Source: an uncultured Paracoccaceae bacterium (GTDB taxonomy: Bacteria; Pseudomonadota; Alphaproteobacteria; Rhodobacterales; Rhodobacteraceae). From it: 64,000 nt of DNA. The notes under the pieces were generated by a model. That model searched no databases. It was not told where the DNA came from and worked only from the letters and a program-made list of their open reading frames with translations. This document shows, piece by piece, positions 24,321 through 33,604 of this stretch (position 1 is the stretch's first letter; the number at the start of each line of letters is the position of its first letter). A program made the position numbers and the translations under genes. The stretch spans positions 1 to 64,000 of the forward strand of contig CALJZN010000046.1 in the NCBI GenBank assembly GCA_937983405.1, read 5' to 3'.

Positions 24321-24927
24321 CCGTAGGTCTTCCACGTCGGCCGATAGTCGGCATCGGCCTGGTTGCCCCAGACCGTCCAGCCCTCGCGCAGGCCCCGCCC
24401 GAAGAGCTCCAGGTAGGGCCCCCAGGAACAGGCCTCGATCAGCGCATATTGCTCGTCGGGCTTGCGGGAATGTTCGCGCTTGCGCGTCTCGATCATGTTC
24501 ACCTGCCGCCGGCCCGCCGCCAGCGTGCGCGCGTTGCGCCCGCGGGTGCCGAACAGCAGCACCTTGCTCACGTTGCGAAAGTAGAACCCCACCCCGCGCC
24601 CGTCCGACCCGCCATCCTTGCGCACCTTGTGCCAGACGATGTTGGACTTGTAGTCGAAGCCCCAGGCGGCAAGCACCCTCAGCCCCTCGGGCAGCAGCGC
24701 GTTGGGCACCCACAGGTAGCAATGCGCGCGCTCGGCCATCTGCCCGGCAACCGGCAGCGCACAGATGTCGTCCAGCGTGAGGGTGGGATAGCGCGCGCCA
24801 GCCGCCGATGCTCGGGCGCCACTTTCCCGGTGCGGTTGGCGAACCGCCACGGCGGATCGGCCAGCACGCAGCCGAAGCGGGCGGGGCCGAGGAAATCGCG
24901 CAGATCTTGGGCAGGGTCCGGGTGCAT
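24293..24927 (-). pseudogene. MT-A70-family adenine DNA methyltransferase, frameshifted
   Basis: N-part 24679..24927 (MHPDPAQDLRDFLGPARFGCVLADPPWRFANRTGKVAPEHRRLAR). C-part in ORF 24293..24850 (YPTLTLDDICALPVAGQMAERAHCYLWVPNALLPEGLRVLAAWGFDYKSNIVWHK...). The frame changes at a GCGCGCGC run, 24791-24798. Confidence 0.8.
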
Positions 24928-25069
24928 GGGCTACATCCTGTCGTGTGTTCCCGCAGGACTCAAGCGGCTTTCCGCTGCATGGCCAGAACTTTACAGGAAC
25001 AAAAGGGGCTCGTCCATGGCCGGTCCCGGGGCCCGGCGCGGCGCCTTGCTGCCCGGCGCCGCCGCGCCC

Positions 25070-26152
25070 TCAACGCCGCAGAAGCCAGCGCGCCCCGACC
25101 GCGCCCACGGCCACCGACAGGAAGATGCGAAGGAGGTGATGCGCGGTGACGAAGGCGACGCTGACCTGAAGCGACAGAGCGACCAGCGACATCTCGACCA
25201 CGCCCCCCGGCGCGAGGGCAAGGAGCAGCGTGCCCGTCCGCTCGCCCGCGACCCGGTGCAGCGCCAGGGCGAACAGCACCGCCGTGGCCAGCGACAGCGC
25301 GATGCTGACGGCCGCGAGCCCGAGGGCCCGGCGCAGGGTGGCGCGCGGCAGGCCCTCGAAGCGCAGGCCGAGGCTGGTGCCGACGACAAGCTGGGTCAGG
25401 TCGATCATCCAGCCGGGGGGCACCGTGCGCGTGAGCCCGGCCAGATGGATCGCGGCCGACAGCAGCATCGGTCCGATGATCACGCCGCCCGGGATCCCCA
25501 GGCGCTGGCCCAGCAGGTAGCCCCCCACGCCTGCGATGGTCAGCAGGGCCACGTCGCGCGCCGCCAGCGGAAGCTCGGCCCCCGCCATCCCGACCCCCGC
25601 CGCGCTGCCCACCAGCCCGCCGGTCAGCAAGGTGAAGCCGACGGGAACGGTCACCATGCACAGAATCAGCCGCAGGAACTGCAGCATCGTCAGCATCCGC
25701 CGGTCGGCCCCCTGTGCCTCGCCCATGGTCAGGGCCTCGACCAGGCCGCCGGGCATGGCCGAGAAGAACGCCGTGGCCGGGTCGAGCCGGCCCAGACGCC
25801 GATAGACCCGGTAGCCGATCCAGTGCACCAGTGGCACATAGACGACGACGGCAAGGATCGTGGGCAGCCAGCCCGCCGCGGCCGCCAGCAGCTCGGGCGT
25901 GAAGGCCGCCCCGATCGCCACCCCGATCACGGGCACGAAGGCAAAGCGCATCCGCTCGGGCAGCCAGGGCGCGATGCCCAGCGGCCGCAGCCCGGCGACC
26001 GCGACCGAACCGAGCGCGAGAAGCGAGCCCAGCATCATCGGCAACGGCAGCCCCAGCGCCCGCGCCGCCAGCCCGCCGGCAAGGCCGAGCGCCAGGGCAA
26101 GCGCCATCGCGGGCAGGCGGGCCGCAAGCAGGCGCAGGGGCGGATGGGGCAT
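25070..26152 (-). CDS. AbrB-family membrane protein (putative ammonia monooxygenase-like transporter family)
   Basis: Duplicated AbrB-type membrane modules (LPLPMMLGSLLALGS; AFFSAMPGGLVEALTMGE; APGGVVEMSLVALSL). Confidence 0.83.
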   Translation of the reverse strand: MPHPPLRLLAARLPAMALALALGLAGGLAARALGLPLPMMLGSLLALGSVAVAGLRPLGIAPWLPERMRFAFVPVIGVAIGAAFTPELLAAAAGWLPTILAVVVYVPLVHWIGYRVYRRLGRLDPATAFFSAMPGGLVEALTMGEAQGADRRMLTMLQFLRLILCMVTVPVGFTLLTGGLVGSAAGVGMAGAELPLAARDVALLTIAGVGGYLLGQRLGIPGGVIIGPMLLSAAIHLAGLTRTVPPGWMIDLTQLVVGTSLGLRFEGLPRATLRRALGLAAVSIALSLATAVLFALALHRVAGERTGTLLLALAPGGVVEMSLVALSLQVSVAFVTAHHLLRIFLSVAVGAVGARWLLRR

Positions 26153-26284
26153 CGGCGGGGGGCGTTCCTCGGGCGCCGCGACAGTGGCAGCCGCCGTCGC
26201 CCGCCGCAAGGCGCCTTTGGGCGGCGGCCCCTGCGCCCCGGATCCCGCGCAGGGTTGCGGTGCCGCGGCGGCGCCCGCCGCCCG

Positions 26285-27088
26285 TCAGGCGGCGGGCGCA
26301 AGGCGGGCGGCAAGGCTTGCGTGCAGCGCGGGGCTGCCCGCCACCACCCCGGGGCTGGTCGGCCGCGGGGTGTTGAAGGCCAGCGCCGCGCCGGTCCGGT
26401 CGGTCACCCGGGCGCCGGCCTCGGCTGCGATCAGGCTGGCCGCGGCGATGTCCCAGTGCCAGGTCTCGCGCAGGGCCACCATGCCGTCGAAGGCGCCCTC
26501 GGCCACCAGGCACAGCCGCCAGGCCAGCGAGGGGCGGAAATGGCGGATGAGCGCGGGCACCCCGCCCGGCCAGAGCTCGGGTGCCAGCTGCGCCTTGCTG
26601 ACCAGCACGCGCGGCGACCCCGCCCCGCCCCCCGGCGCCGCCGCGATGGGCCGGCCGTTCAGCCAGGCGCCGCCGCCCGCCGTGGCGGTGTAGGTCAGCC
26701 CCTTCATCGGCAGATGCACGACCCCGGCCACCGCGCGCCCGCCCCGGACCACGGCCAGGGCATGGGCAAAGCTGTCCTGCCCTTCGAGGAAGGCGCGGGT
26801 GCCGTCGATGGGGTCCACCACGAACAGCGCCGCCGCGCCAAGGCGCGCGGGGTCGTCGGGCGTCTCCTCGGACAGCCAGCCATAGGCAGGGCGGGCGTCG
26901 CGCAGACGGGCGCGCAGCATCGCGTCGATCTCGAGATCGGCCGCGGAGACCGGGCCTTGCCCCCCGCCCTTGTCCCAGCTTGCCACGCCGGTGCGGAAAT
27001 GGCGCCGGGCGATCGCCCCGGCCGCCTCGGCGGCCGCGACCAGAAGCGTCAGGTCGTCGCGCGCCGCGGGATCGTCAGGCCCCGGCAA
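26285..27088 (-). CDS. cysQ: 3'(2'),5'-bisphosphate nucleotidase CysQ-like inositol monophosphatase family
   Basis: LSEETPDDPARL and FVVDPIDGTRAFLEG metal-binding motifs. Confidence 0.82.
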   Translation of the reverse strand: MPGPDDPAARDDLTLLVAAAEAAGAIARRHFRTGVASWDKGGGQGPVSAADLEIDAMLRARLRDARPAYGWLSEETPDDPARLGAAALFVVDPIDGTRAFLEGQDSFAHALAVVRGGRAVAGVVHLPMKGLTYTATAGGGAWLNGRPIAAAPGGGAGSPRVLVSKAQLAPELWPGGVPALIRHFRPSLAWRLCLVAEGAFDGMVALRETWHWDIAAASLIAAEAGARVTDRTGAALAFNTPRPTSPGVVAGSPALHASLAARLAPAA

Positions 27089-28421
27089 TCGTCAGCCCCT
27101 CGACCAGCAGGCTGGGCACGCGCTGGCCCAGATGCGCGCGCGCGTCGTTCGCGGGGACCAGGCCGGCCAGCATCCGCCGCAGGTTGCCCGCGATGGTGCA
27201 TTCGTTCACCGGCCAGGCGATCTCGCCGCGCTCGACCCAGAAGCCCGCGGCGCCGCGGGAATAGTCGCCCGTGGTGGGGTTCACCGACGAGCCCAGCAGC
27301 GCGGTCACCAGCAGCCCCGTGCCCATCTCGCGCAGCAGCGCCGCGCGGTCGTGCGGCCCGGGGGTCAGCGTCACGTTCCCGGCCGAGGGCGACGGCGGCG
27401 TGGCGGGGCTGCGGCTGGCGCTGGCGGTGCTGGGCAGGCCCAGCCGCCGGCCGGTGGCCAGATCGAGCGTCCAGCCGGTCAGGATGCCGCCGTCCACGAT
27501 CCGCCGCGGGGCGGTCGGCAACCCCTCGGCATCGAAGGGGCGCGAGCCGGCGATGCGCGGGCGATGCGGCTCTTCCAGCAGCGACAGACCGGCGGGCAGA
27601 ACCTGCATGCCCAGCCCGTCGCGCAGCCAGGACGCGCCGCGCACGATGGCCGTGCCGTTGATCGCCGCCAGAAGATGCCCGATCAGGCTGCCCGCCACCC
27701 GCTCGTCATAGACCACGGGAAAGGCGCCGGTGGGCGGCTTGCGGGCGCCCGCACGGGCGATGGCGCGCGCGCCCGCCAGCCGGCCCACCTCGGCCGCGTC
27801 CGGAAGGTCGGCCTGGAAGGTGCGGCTTTCCGAGGCCCAGTCGCGTTCCATCCCCGTGCCGCTGCCCGTGATCGCCACGCAGGAGACCGAGCGCGAGGTG
27901 CGCGCGTAGCCGCCCGCGAAGCCGTTGCTTGCCGCAAGGTGGAGACGCCGGCGGCCGAAGCCCGCGCTGGCGCTGTCGACCTGCGCCACCCCGGCCACGC
28001 CGAGCGCCGCGGCCTCGGCCCGGCGCGCGTCGTCTTCCAGCGCGGCCGGCGCGGGGTCGGGCGCGGGGTCGTCCAGCTCCAGCGCGGCGATATCGGGGTC
28101 GCGGGCCAGCTGGGCGGGGTCGGCAAGGCCGACCCAGGGGTCCTCGGGCGCCTCGCGCGCCATGGCGACCGCGCGCTCGGCCATCGCCGCCAGCGTCGCC
28201 GGCCGGCTGTCGGAGGACGCCACGCAGGCCTGCCGGCGCCCCAGCAGCACCCGCAACCCAAGCTCGCGCGACTCGGCGCGTTCCGCCTGCTCGAGCCGCC
28301 CGCCGCGCACGTCGATCGAGACCGAGATGCCCTCGACGGCCATCGCATCGGCCGCCGTCGCCCCGGCCTTCAGCGCCCGCTCGACCAGCGCCGCGGCCAG
28401 ATCCTCCAGTCGCTCGGCCAC
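27075..28421 (-). CDS. pmbA: TldD/PmbA-family protein
   Basis: VISIDVRGGRLEQAERAESRELGLRVLLG-type N-terminus; NPTTGDYSRGAAGFWVERGEIAWPVNECTIAGNL C-terminus; probable GTG start at 28421. Confidence 0.88.
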   Translation of the reverse strand: MAERLEDLAAALVERALKAGATAADAMAVEGISVSIDVRGGRLEQAERAESRELGLRVLLGRRQACVASSDSRPATLAAMAERAVAMAREAPEDPWVGLADPAQLARDPDIAALELDDPAPDPAPAALEDDARRAEAAALGVAGVAQVDSASAGFGRRRLHLAASNGFAGGYARTSRSVSCVAITGSGTGMERDWASESRTFQADLPDAAEVGRLAGARAIARAGARKPPTGAFPVVYDERVAGSLIGHLLAAINGTAIVRGASWLRDGLGMQVLPAGLSLLEEPHRPRIAGSRPFDAEGLPTAPRRIVDGGILTGWTLDLATGRRLGLPSTASASRSPATPPSPSAGNVTLTPGPHDRAALLREMGTGLLVTALLGSSVNPTTGDYSRGAAGFWVERGEIAWPVNECTIAGNLRRMLAGLVPANDARAHLGQRVPSLLVEGLTIAGA

Positions 28422-28569
28422 GGGACGCCCCCCTTCCGCCTGCCATCCCGCGGCGGCGCGCCCCCGGGCCACGCCGCCCCGGGGGGCGGATGCGCCGCCC
28501 GCTGCTTCCGCCGCTGCGATCTAGGCGCTCCGCGGGGCCGCTGCAAGCCACCCGGCACGGGCGGGGGGG

Positions 28570-28591
28570 GGCCGCCCCGTCCGGGGCGGCC
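28570..28591 (-). terminator. Strong GC hairpin just downstream of the DUF2125 gene
   Basis: GGCCGCCCCG-tc-CGGGGCGGCC perfect 10-bp arms. No U-tract, so terminator function is uncertain. Confidence 0.35.
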
Positions 28592-28596
28592 GCCGC

Positions 28597-30129
28597 CTAC
28601 TGGATCGGCTGCCCGTTGGCGACGATGGCGCCCTCGGGCGTGATCTCGATCGTCGTCACCAGCGTGTCGGGGCCGTCGCCCGGCCGGGTGAAGAAGCCCA
28701 GCGCCATCCGCGCGCCCAGCGCCTGATCCTGCGGCAGCAGGCCCAGCTGCACGAGGTTGTCGATCAGCGTGGTGCCGCCCGTCAGCGTCAGGTCCACCGC
28801 GCCCATCGGCCGGGGCAGGCCCTCGAACGTGGTCGTGTCGGCGTTGTCGAAGATGAACGCGCCCGACCCGGTCAGCTCGGCCCCCGCGATAGCGCCGCGC
28901 AGGTCGCGCAGCTGCAGCGCGTGCAGCTCTCCGGGAAAGCTCGGGGCCATCGCGAAGCGCGGGTCGAACAGCCCGTAGGTCAGGCTGGCCTGCCCGACCA
29001 GATCGACGATCAGGGTCGCCGGGGAGCGCGGCAGCACCCCCGCCATGTCGATCATCGACCACAGCCCGTCGTCCACCTCGAGATCCACCAGCCGCACCAG
29101 CGCCGACATCGGCTGCGGCACTGCCGACGCCCCGGCCGGCAGCGAAAAGGCGATCTCGAGATCGCCAAAGCTCAGGCCGATCTCGGGCAGGGGCATGTCG
29201 GGGCCGCGCATGACATAGGTGGTGCCGCGGCTGGCCACCGAATAGCCCACCCGCTCGCCCGTCAGCACGAGCGAGGCCGAGCCGCCCTCCGCCGTGCCGG
29301 CGACATAGGTGCGTTCGCCGAACTCGCTGAAGTCGAAGCTGAACTCGGACGCCCCGTAGCCCAGGCTGCCCGAGACGCCGAAGCCCTGGGCCACCGCCTC
29401 GCCGATCCGGGCGGGCTCGAGCTGCATCGCGAGGTCAAGCCGGGTGCCGGCCGAGGTGCTGACGAGATCGGCGATGTCGAGCGACATCTCGAAGGCGCCG
29501 TCGCCGTCCGGCTGTTCGGCCGAGATGGCCAGCGCGAACCCTGCCGCGCGCGTCTCGCTGACGACCGACAGGTCCGCGCCGGTCGAGATCCAGTAGCGGC
29601 CCTCGAGCCCGCGGACGGCCAGGTCCATGACCAGGTCCATCGCCTCGTCCTCGACGACGAATTCCTCGACCCCCGCGACGATCGACGCTGCGCGGTAGTC
29701 GTAGGTGATCGCCCCGTCGCCGCCGCTGGCGATGATCCCGAGGCCCTCGTTGCGGATCAGCAGGACCAGCCGACCCTCGTCAAGGCCGTCCTCGGCGGGC
29801 CCCATGGTCAGCCGGAAGTCGGGCGCCATGGCGATGGCCACGGTGCCGTCGGCCCGTTCGGTGAACACGATGTCGCCCATCGTGAGGCTGTAGGCGAAAT
29901 CGCGGTCGATCACCTGCGACAGCGTGACGCCCGAGACGGTCAGCACATTGCCCGCCCGTGCGACCCCGTCGACCGAAAGGCTCTGGCCGAGCTGCGCCGC
30001 GCTCGACTGCCAGATCTCCCAGATGCGGTCGGCGCTGATGTCGGCAACGGCCGACGCGGCCGGCAGCAGCGCACCCAGCGCCGAGCCGACCAGGAGGCCG
30101 GCGCGGCCCCGTGGCGCAGAATCGAACAT
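28597..30129 (-). CDS. DUF2125-like exported protein
   Basis: About 510 aa; signal-like N-terminus (GLLVGSALGALLPAASAVA); conserved RIWEIWQSSAAQLGQ... pattern. Confidence 0.7.
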   Translation of the reverse strand: MFDSAPRGRAGLLVGSALGALLPAASAVADISADRIWEIWQSSAAQLGQSLSVDGVARAGNVLTVSGVTLSQVIDRDFAYSLTMGDIVFTERADGTVAIAMAPDFRLTMGPAEDGLDEGRLVLLIRNEGLGIIASGGDGAITYDYRAASIVAGVEEFVVEDEAMDLVMDLAVRGLEGRYWISTGADLSVVSETRAAGFALAISAEQPDGDGAFEMSLDIADLVSTSAGTRLDLAMQLEPARIGEAVAQGFGVSGSLGYGASEFSFDFSEFGERTYVAGTAEGGSASLVLTGERVGYSVASRGTTYVMRGPDMPLPEIGLSFGDLEIAFSLPAGASAVPQPMSALVRLVDLEVDDGLWSMIDMAGVLPRSPATLIVDLVGQASLTYGLFDPRFAMAPSFPGELHALQLRDLRGAIAGAELTGSGAFIFDNADTTTFEGLPRPMGAVDLTLTGGTTLIDNLVQLGLLPQDQALGARMALGFFTRPGDGPDTLVTTIEITPEGAIVANGQPIQ

Positions 30130-30245
30130 GTCCAAGCTCCCTCCGTCGGCTCGCGTGCGGCGGGAGCATCCCGCCTCGGTGTCGGCGCGTCAAGGGTTTC
30201 GCCGACCGGGCCGGCACCGGGCCGCCCGCTGCGGCGCCGCCGCCG

Positions 30246-30563
30246 CTAGCCGCGCGGCCGCCGCCGGCCCGGCACGCGCGAGGTGAAGCCGGGCGGCCGG
30301 CGCGCGACCCAGGCGGCGAAGCGCGCCAGCCGCGGATGGGCGCGCAGCGCCTCGACGGTCGCATAGGCGCGGGCGAGGTCGGCCTCGCTCAGCGCGGCAT
30401 GCACCTCGCGATGGCAGATCGCGTGCATCAGCACGGTGGGGCCGCCCTTGCCGCCCTTCAGCCGGGGGACCAGATGGTGCAGGCTTTGCGGCACGCCCGG
30501 CGGGATCGGCCGGCCGCAGAGCGGGCAGATCGGCGGGGCGTCATCTGCGGCAGGGCGGGCCAT
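30246..30563 (-). CDS. Small HNH endonuclease-family protein
   Basis: CPLCGRPIPPGVPQSLHHLVPRLKGGKGGPTVLMHAICHREVHA. Confidence 0.82.
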   Translation of the reverse strand: MARPAADDAPPICPLCGRPIPPGVPQSLHHLVPRLKGGKGGPTVLMHAICHREVHAALSEADLARAYATVEALRAHPRLARFAAWVARRPPGFTSRVPGRRRPRG

Positions 30564-31899
30564 GCCGTCAAGAATGGCGCAGAGCGCGGCGGAGGCAAGG
30601 GTGCAGGGGCAAGGCGCGACGGAGGGTGCGACCGAGCAGGAGGCGGCGGCAGAGGTTGCAGCGGAGGCGGCGGAGGCGCTGGTGGTCGGCGCCGGCCCCG
30701 CCGGGCTGATGGCGGCCGAGATGCTGGCCCGTGCCGGCGCCCGGGTGGTGCTGGCCGAGGGCAAGCCGAGCCCCGGGCGCAAGTTCCTGATGGCCGGGCG
30801 GTCGGGGCTGAACCTGACCAAGGACGAGCCGCTGCCGGCGTTCCTGCCCGCCTATGGCGAGGCGGCGGACTGGCTGGCCCCGGTGCTCGGCGGCTTCGGC
30901 CCCGGGGCGGTGCAGGACTGGGCGCGCGGCCTCGGGCAGCCGGTGTTCACCGGCTCGTCGGGGCGCGTGTTTCCGGTGGCGATGAAGGCCTCGCCGCTGT
31001 TGCGCGCCTGGCTGGCGCGGCTGGCCGCGCTCGGGGTGGAGCTGCGCCGCGGCTGGCGCTGGCAGGCAACGGCGCCCGGCTTCGTCTTCGCCACGCCCGA
31101 GGGGCCGCGCCGGCTTGTCCCCCGCGTCGCGGTGCTGGCGCTGGGCGGGGCCAGTTGGGCGCGCCTCGGCTCGGATGGTGCCTGGGCGGCGGGGCTTGCG
31201 GCGCGCGGCGTGGCGCTGGCGCCGTTCCGCCCGGCGAACATGGGCCTCGCCGTCGCCTGGCCGCCGGGGACCGAGCGGCTGTTCGGCACGCCCGTGAAGG
31301 GCGTGGCGCTGACCGCCGGCGCGGCCCGCACGCGGGGCGAGTTCGTGATCTCGGCGCGCGGGCTCGAGGGCGGGGGCATCTATGCCATCGCCCGCGCGGT
31401 GCGCGAGGGCGCGGCGCCGGCGCTCGACCTCTGCCCCGACCGCCCGGCGGCCGAGCTCGTGCGGCGGCTGGCGGCGCAGCGGCCGAAGGACAGCCTTGCC
31501 AACCGCCTGCGCAAGGCGCTGGGGCTCGACCCGGCGCGGCTGGCGCTGCTGCGCGCCTTCGCCGCACCCCTGCCGACCGAGCCCGCGGCGCTCGCGGCGC
31601 TGGTCAAGGCGCTGCCCCTGCGCCACCAGGGCCCGCGGCCGATGGACGAGGCGATCTCGACCGCCGGCGGCGTCGCGCGGGCGGCGGTGGACGCGGGGCT
31701 GATGCTGCGCGCCTGGCCCGGCGTGTTCGTCGCCGGCGAGATGCTGGACTGGGAGGCGCCCACCGGCGGCTACCTGCTGACCGCCTGCCTTGCCACCGGC
31801 CGCCACGCCGGCCGCGCGGCCGCCGCCCGCCTTGCCGCCGGGGCGCCGCCGCCGGCGCAGGGCACCGACGGGCCCTCGGGCAAGGCAGGCGCGAAGTAG
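30562..31899 (+). CDS. HI0933/BaiN-family FAD-dependent oxidoreductase
   Basis: ALVVGAGPAGLMAAEMLARAGARVVLAEGKPSPGRKFLMAGRSGLNLT; C-terminal MLDWEAPTGGYLLTACLATGRHAG. Start 30562 or 30574. Confidence 0.88.
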   Translation: MPSRMAQSAAEARVQGQGATEGATEQEAAAEVAAEAAEALVVGAGPAGLMAAEMLARAGARVVLAEGKPSPGRKFLMAGRSGLNLTKDEPLPAFLPAYGEAADWLAPVLGGFGPGAVQDWARGLGQPVFTGSSGRVFPVAMKASPLLRAWLARLAALGVELRRGWRWQATAPGFVFATPEGPRRLVPRVAVLALGGASWARLGSDGAWAAGLAARGVALAPFRPANMGLAVAWPPGTERLFGTPVKGVALTAGAARTRGEFVISARGLEGGGIYAIARAVREGAAPALDLCPDRPAAELVRRLAAQRPKDSLANRLRKALGLDPARLALLRAFAAPLPTEPAALAALVKALPLRHQGPRPMDEAISTAGGVARAAVDAGLMLRAWPGVFVAGEMLDWEAPTGGYLLTACLATGRHAGRAAAARLAAGAPPPAQGTDGPSGKAGAK

Positions 31900-31941
31900 G
31901 GCGCGGCGCGACGCGGGGCCCCGGCCCGTGCGGGCGCGGCC

Positions 31942-33093
31942 TCAGGCGCCCCGGACGAAGAAGGCCGGCCGCAACAGCCGCGCCGTCAGCGCGCCGAGCC
32001 CTGCGAGCGTCAGCGCCAGGACGAACAGCCAGCCGGCGAAGGGGATCATCGCGACCAGGCTGGCCAGCACGGCCCCGAGCAGGGCGGCCAGCGCCCGCTC
32101 GCCCGGCAGCTCCGGCTCGCCCCGGCCGAGCGCAACGAGCACCCCGGCGCCCAGCGCATAAAGCCCCACCAGATACCCCGCGATCCCCGCCGCCAGCGCC
32201 AGCCCCGCCGCGGCGGGGCTGAGCACGAGGCCCACCAGCGTGAGCGCGACCACCAGCACCGCGCCCGTCAGGGCCGAAAGCGCGACAAAGCCCAGAAGCG
32301 CGGCCCGCCCCGGCGCCGCGGCCACGCGGCGGCGCAGGTCGGCCATGCCCTGCGGCGCGATCAGCGCCAGCGCCGCCGTCAGCAGCGCGAGCACCGCCAC
32401 GGTGGCCAGGACGCCCAGCGCCACGCCGCGCCAGGACACCACCGGCGCCGGCATCTCGACCCCCGGCATGCGCGCGGCGCTCTCGCGCCGGATGCGCGCG
32501 GGCGGCGCGACATGGGCCGGCACCGCAATCGCCTCGGGGTTTTCGCCCACCAGCGTCAGGGTGCCGTCGATCCGGGTGCGGGGGCCGAACACGGCGCGGC
32601 CGACCACCAGCCGGACATCGCCGCCGATCGCCGCGTCCAGCCGAAGCTCCTCGGCCGCGATCAGCGCCGCGCCGGCGACGGGCGCCGTCACGCCGACACG
32701 CTGGCCGGCGGCGCGCAGGTTGCGCCCGATCTCACCCGACACCGAAACGTCGTAACCTGCCAGCGTGGCGCTGCCCGCGACCGGGGCCTCGACGCTCACA
32801 TCCATCCCCGCGGCATAGAGGTTGCCGCCCACCGGCGAGGCCGCCGCCACGCGGCGCCCGGCCATGTGCGCGCTGCCCTCGACCGGCGCCGCCGCCCGCG
32901 CCGTCTCTCCGGCCAGGAAAAGATCGCCCGCCACCGCCTCGCGCTGCTCGACCCGGCTGGCGGCCGCGAAGGCATCGCCGCCGAGCCCCAGCGTCACGGT
33001 TTCCTCGGCCGCCGCCGGACACAGGGCCAGCGCGAAGGCCAGCGCGAACCCCGGAAGCCGGGCGCGGGCGGACGATACGGTCAGGCGGATCAT
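31942..33093 (-). CDS. Exported bactofilin-like (polymer-forming) beta-helical protein with C-terminal membrane domain
   Basis: Signal peptide, then VAGDLFLAGETARAAAPVEGSAHMAGRRVAAASPVGGNLYAAGMDVSVEAPVAGSATLAGYDVSVSGEIGRNLRAAG repeats, then several TM segments. Confidence 0.7.
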   Translation of the reverse strand: MIRLTVSSARARLPGFALAFALALCPAAAEETVTLGLGGDAFAAASRVEQREAVAGDLFLAGETARAAAPVEGSAHMAGRRVAAASPVGGNLYAAGMDVSVEAPVAGSATLAGYDVSVSGEIGRNLRAAGQRVGVTAPVAGAALIAAEELRLDAAIGGDVRLVVGRAVFGPRTRIDGTLTLVGENPEAIAVPAHVAPPARIRRESAARMPGVEMPAPVVSWRGVALGVLATVAVLALLTAALALIAPQGMADLRRRVAAAPGRAALLGFVALSALTGAVLVVALTLVGLVLSPAAAGLALAAGIAGYLVGLYALGAGVLVALGRGEPELPGERALAALLGAVLASLVAMIPFAGWLFVLALTLAGLGALTARLLRPAFFVRGA

Positions 33094-33356
33094 CGAGACC
33101 TCCGATCTTGCGGGCAGGCCGCCGTCGTCTGCAGCCACCGGCCCCATCCTACCCGCGTCGCGTGACAGCCGCGTTGATCCGGCACAAGCCCGCTTGCGCG
33201 CTCCGTCGGCCGCGGCCGGGCGAGCCGCCCCTTGGGGCGGGCGGGATGCCCGGGCAGGGACCGGTCGGGAGCGACCCTCGGCAACCGCGCGGCGAACCGC
33301 CGCACAAGATGCTTGGGGATCGACGCGGCGACCCGGCGGGGATCAGCCGGATGGCG

Positions 33357-33431
33357 TGGTGAGCGGGGTGGGGATCGAACCCACGACCACATGATTAAAA
33401 GTCACGTGCTCTACCACTGAGCTACCCGCCC
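33357..33431 (-). tRNA. tRNA-Lys (anticodon TTT), CCA encoded
   Basis: Reverse complement GGGCGGGTAGCTCAGTGGTAGAGCACGTGACTTTTAATCATGTGGTCGTGGGTTCGATCCCCACCCCGCTCACCA folds as a cloverleaf. Confidence 0.95.
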
Positions 33432-33604
33432 TCACCGGGGCGGCCCGGCCCGCAGGCCCTGTGCCCCCCGCACCGCAGGCGGCCGTGGGCAGCCTGCGCA
33501 GCGAGGCTGACCTAGAAACAAGCGCGGGCGGGGTCAAGCGGAAATCGGTGCCGCCGCGCGCGACGGCTGGCAAAGCCGGCCGGCAGGGCCTATATCCCGG
33601 GGCT

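Noticed and set aside
24449-27661. 1070-aa plus-strand ORF
   Set aside because: Shadow ORF opposite the methyltransferase, AbrB and CysQ genes; compositionally biased.
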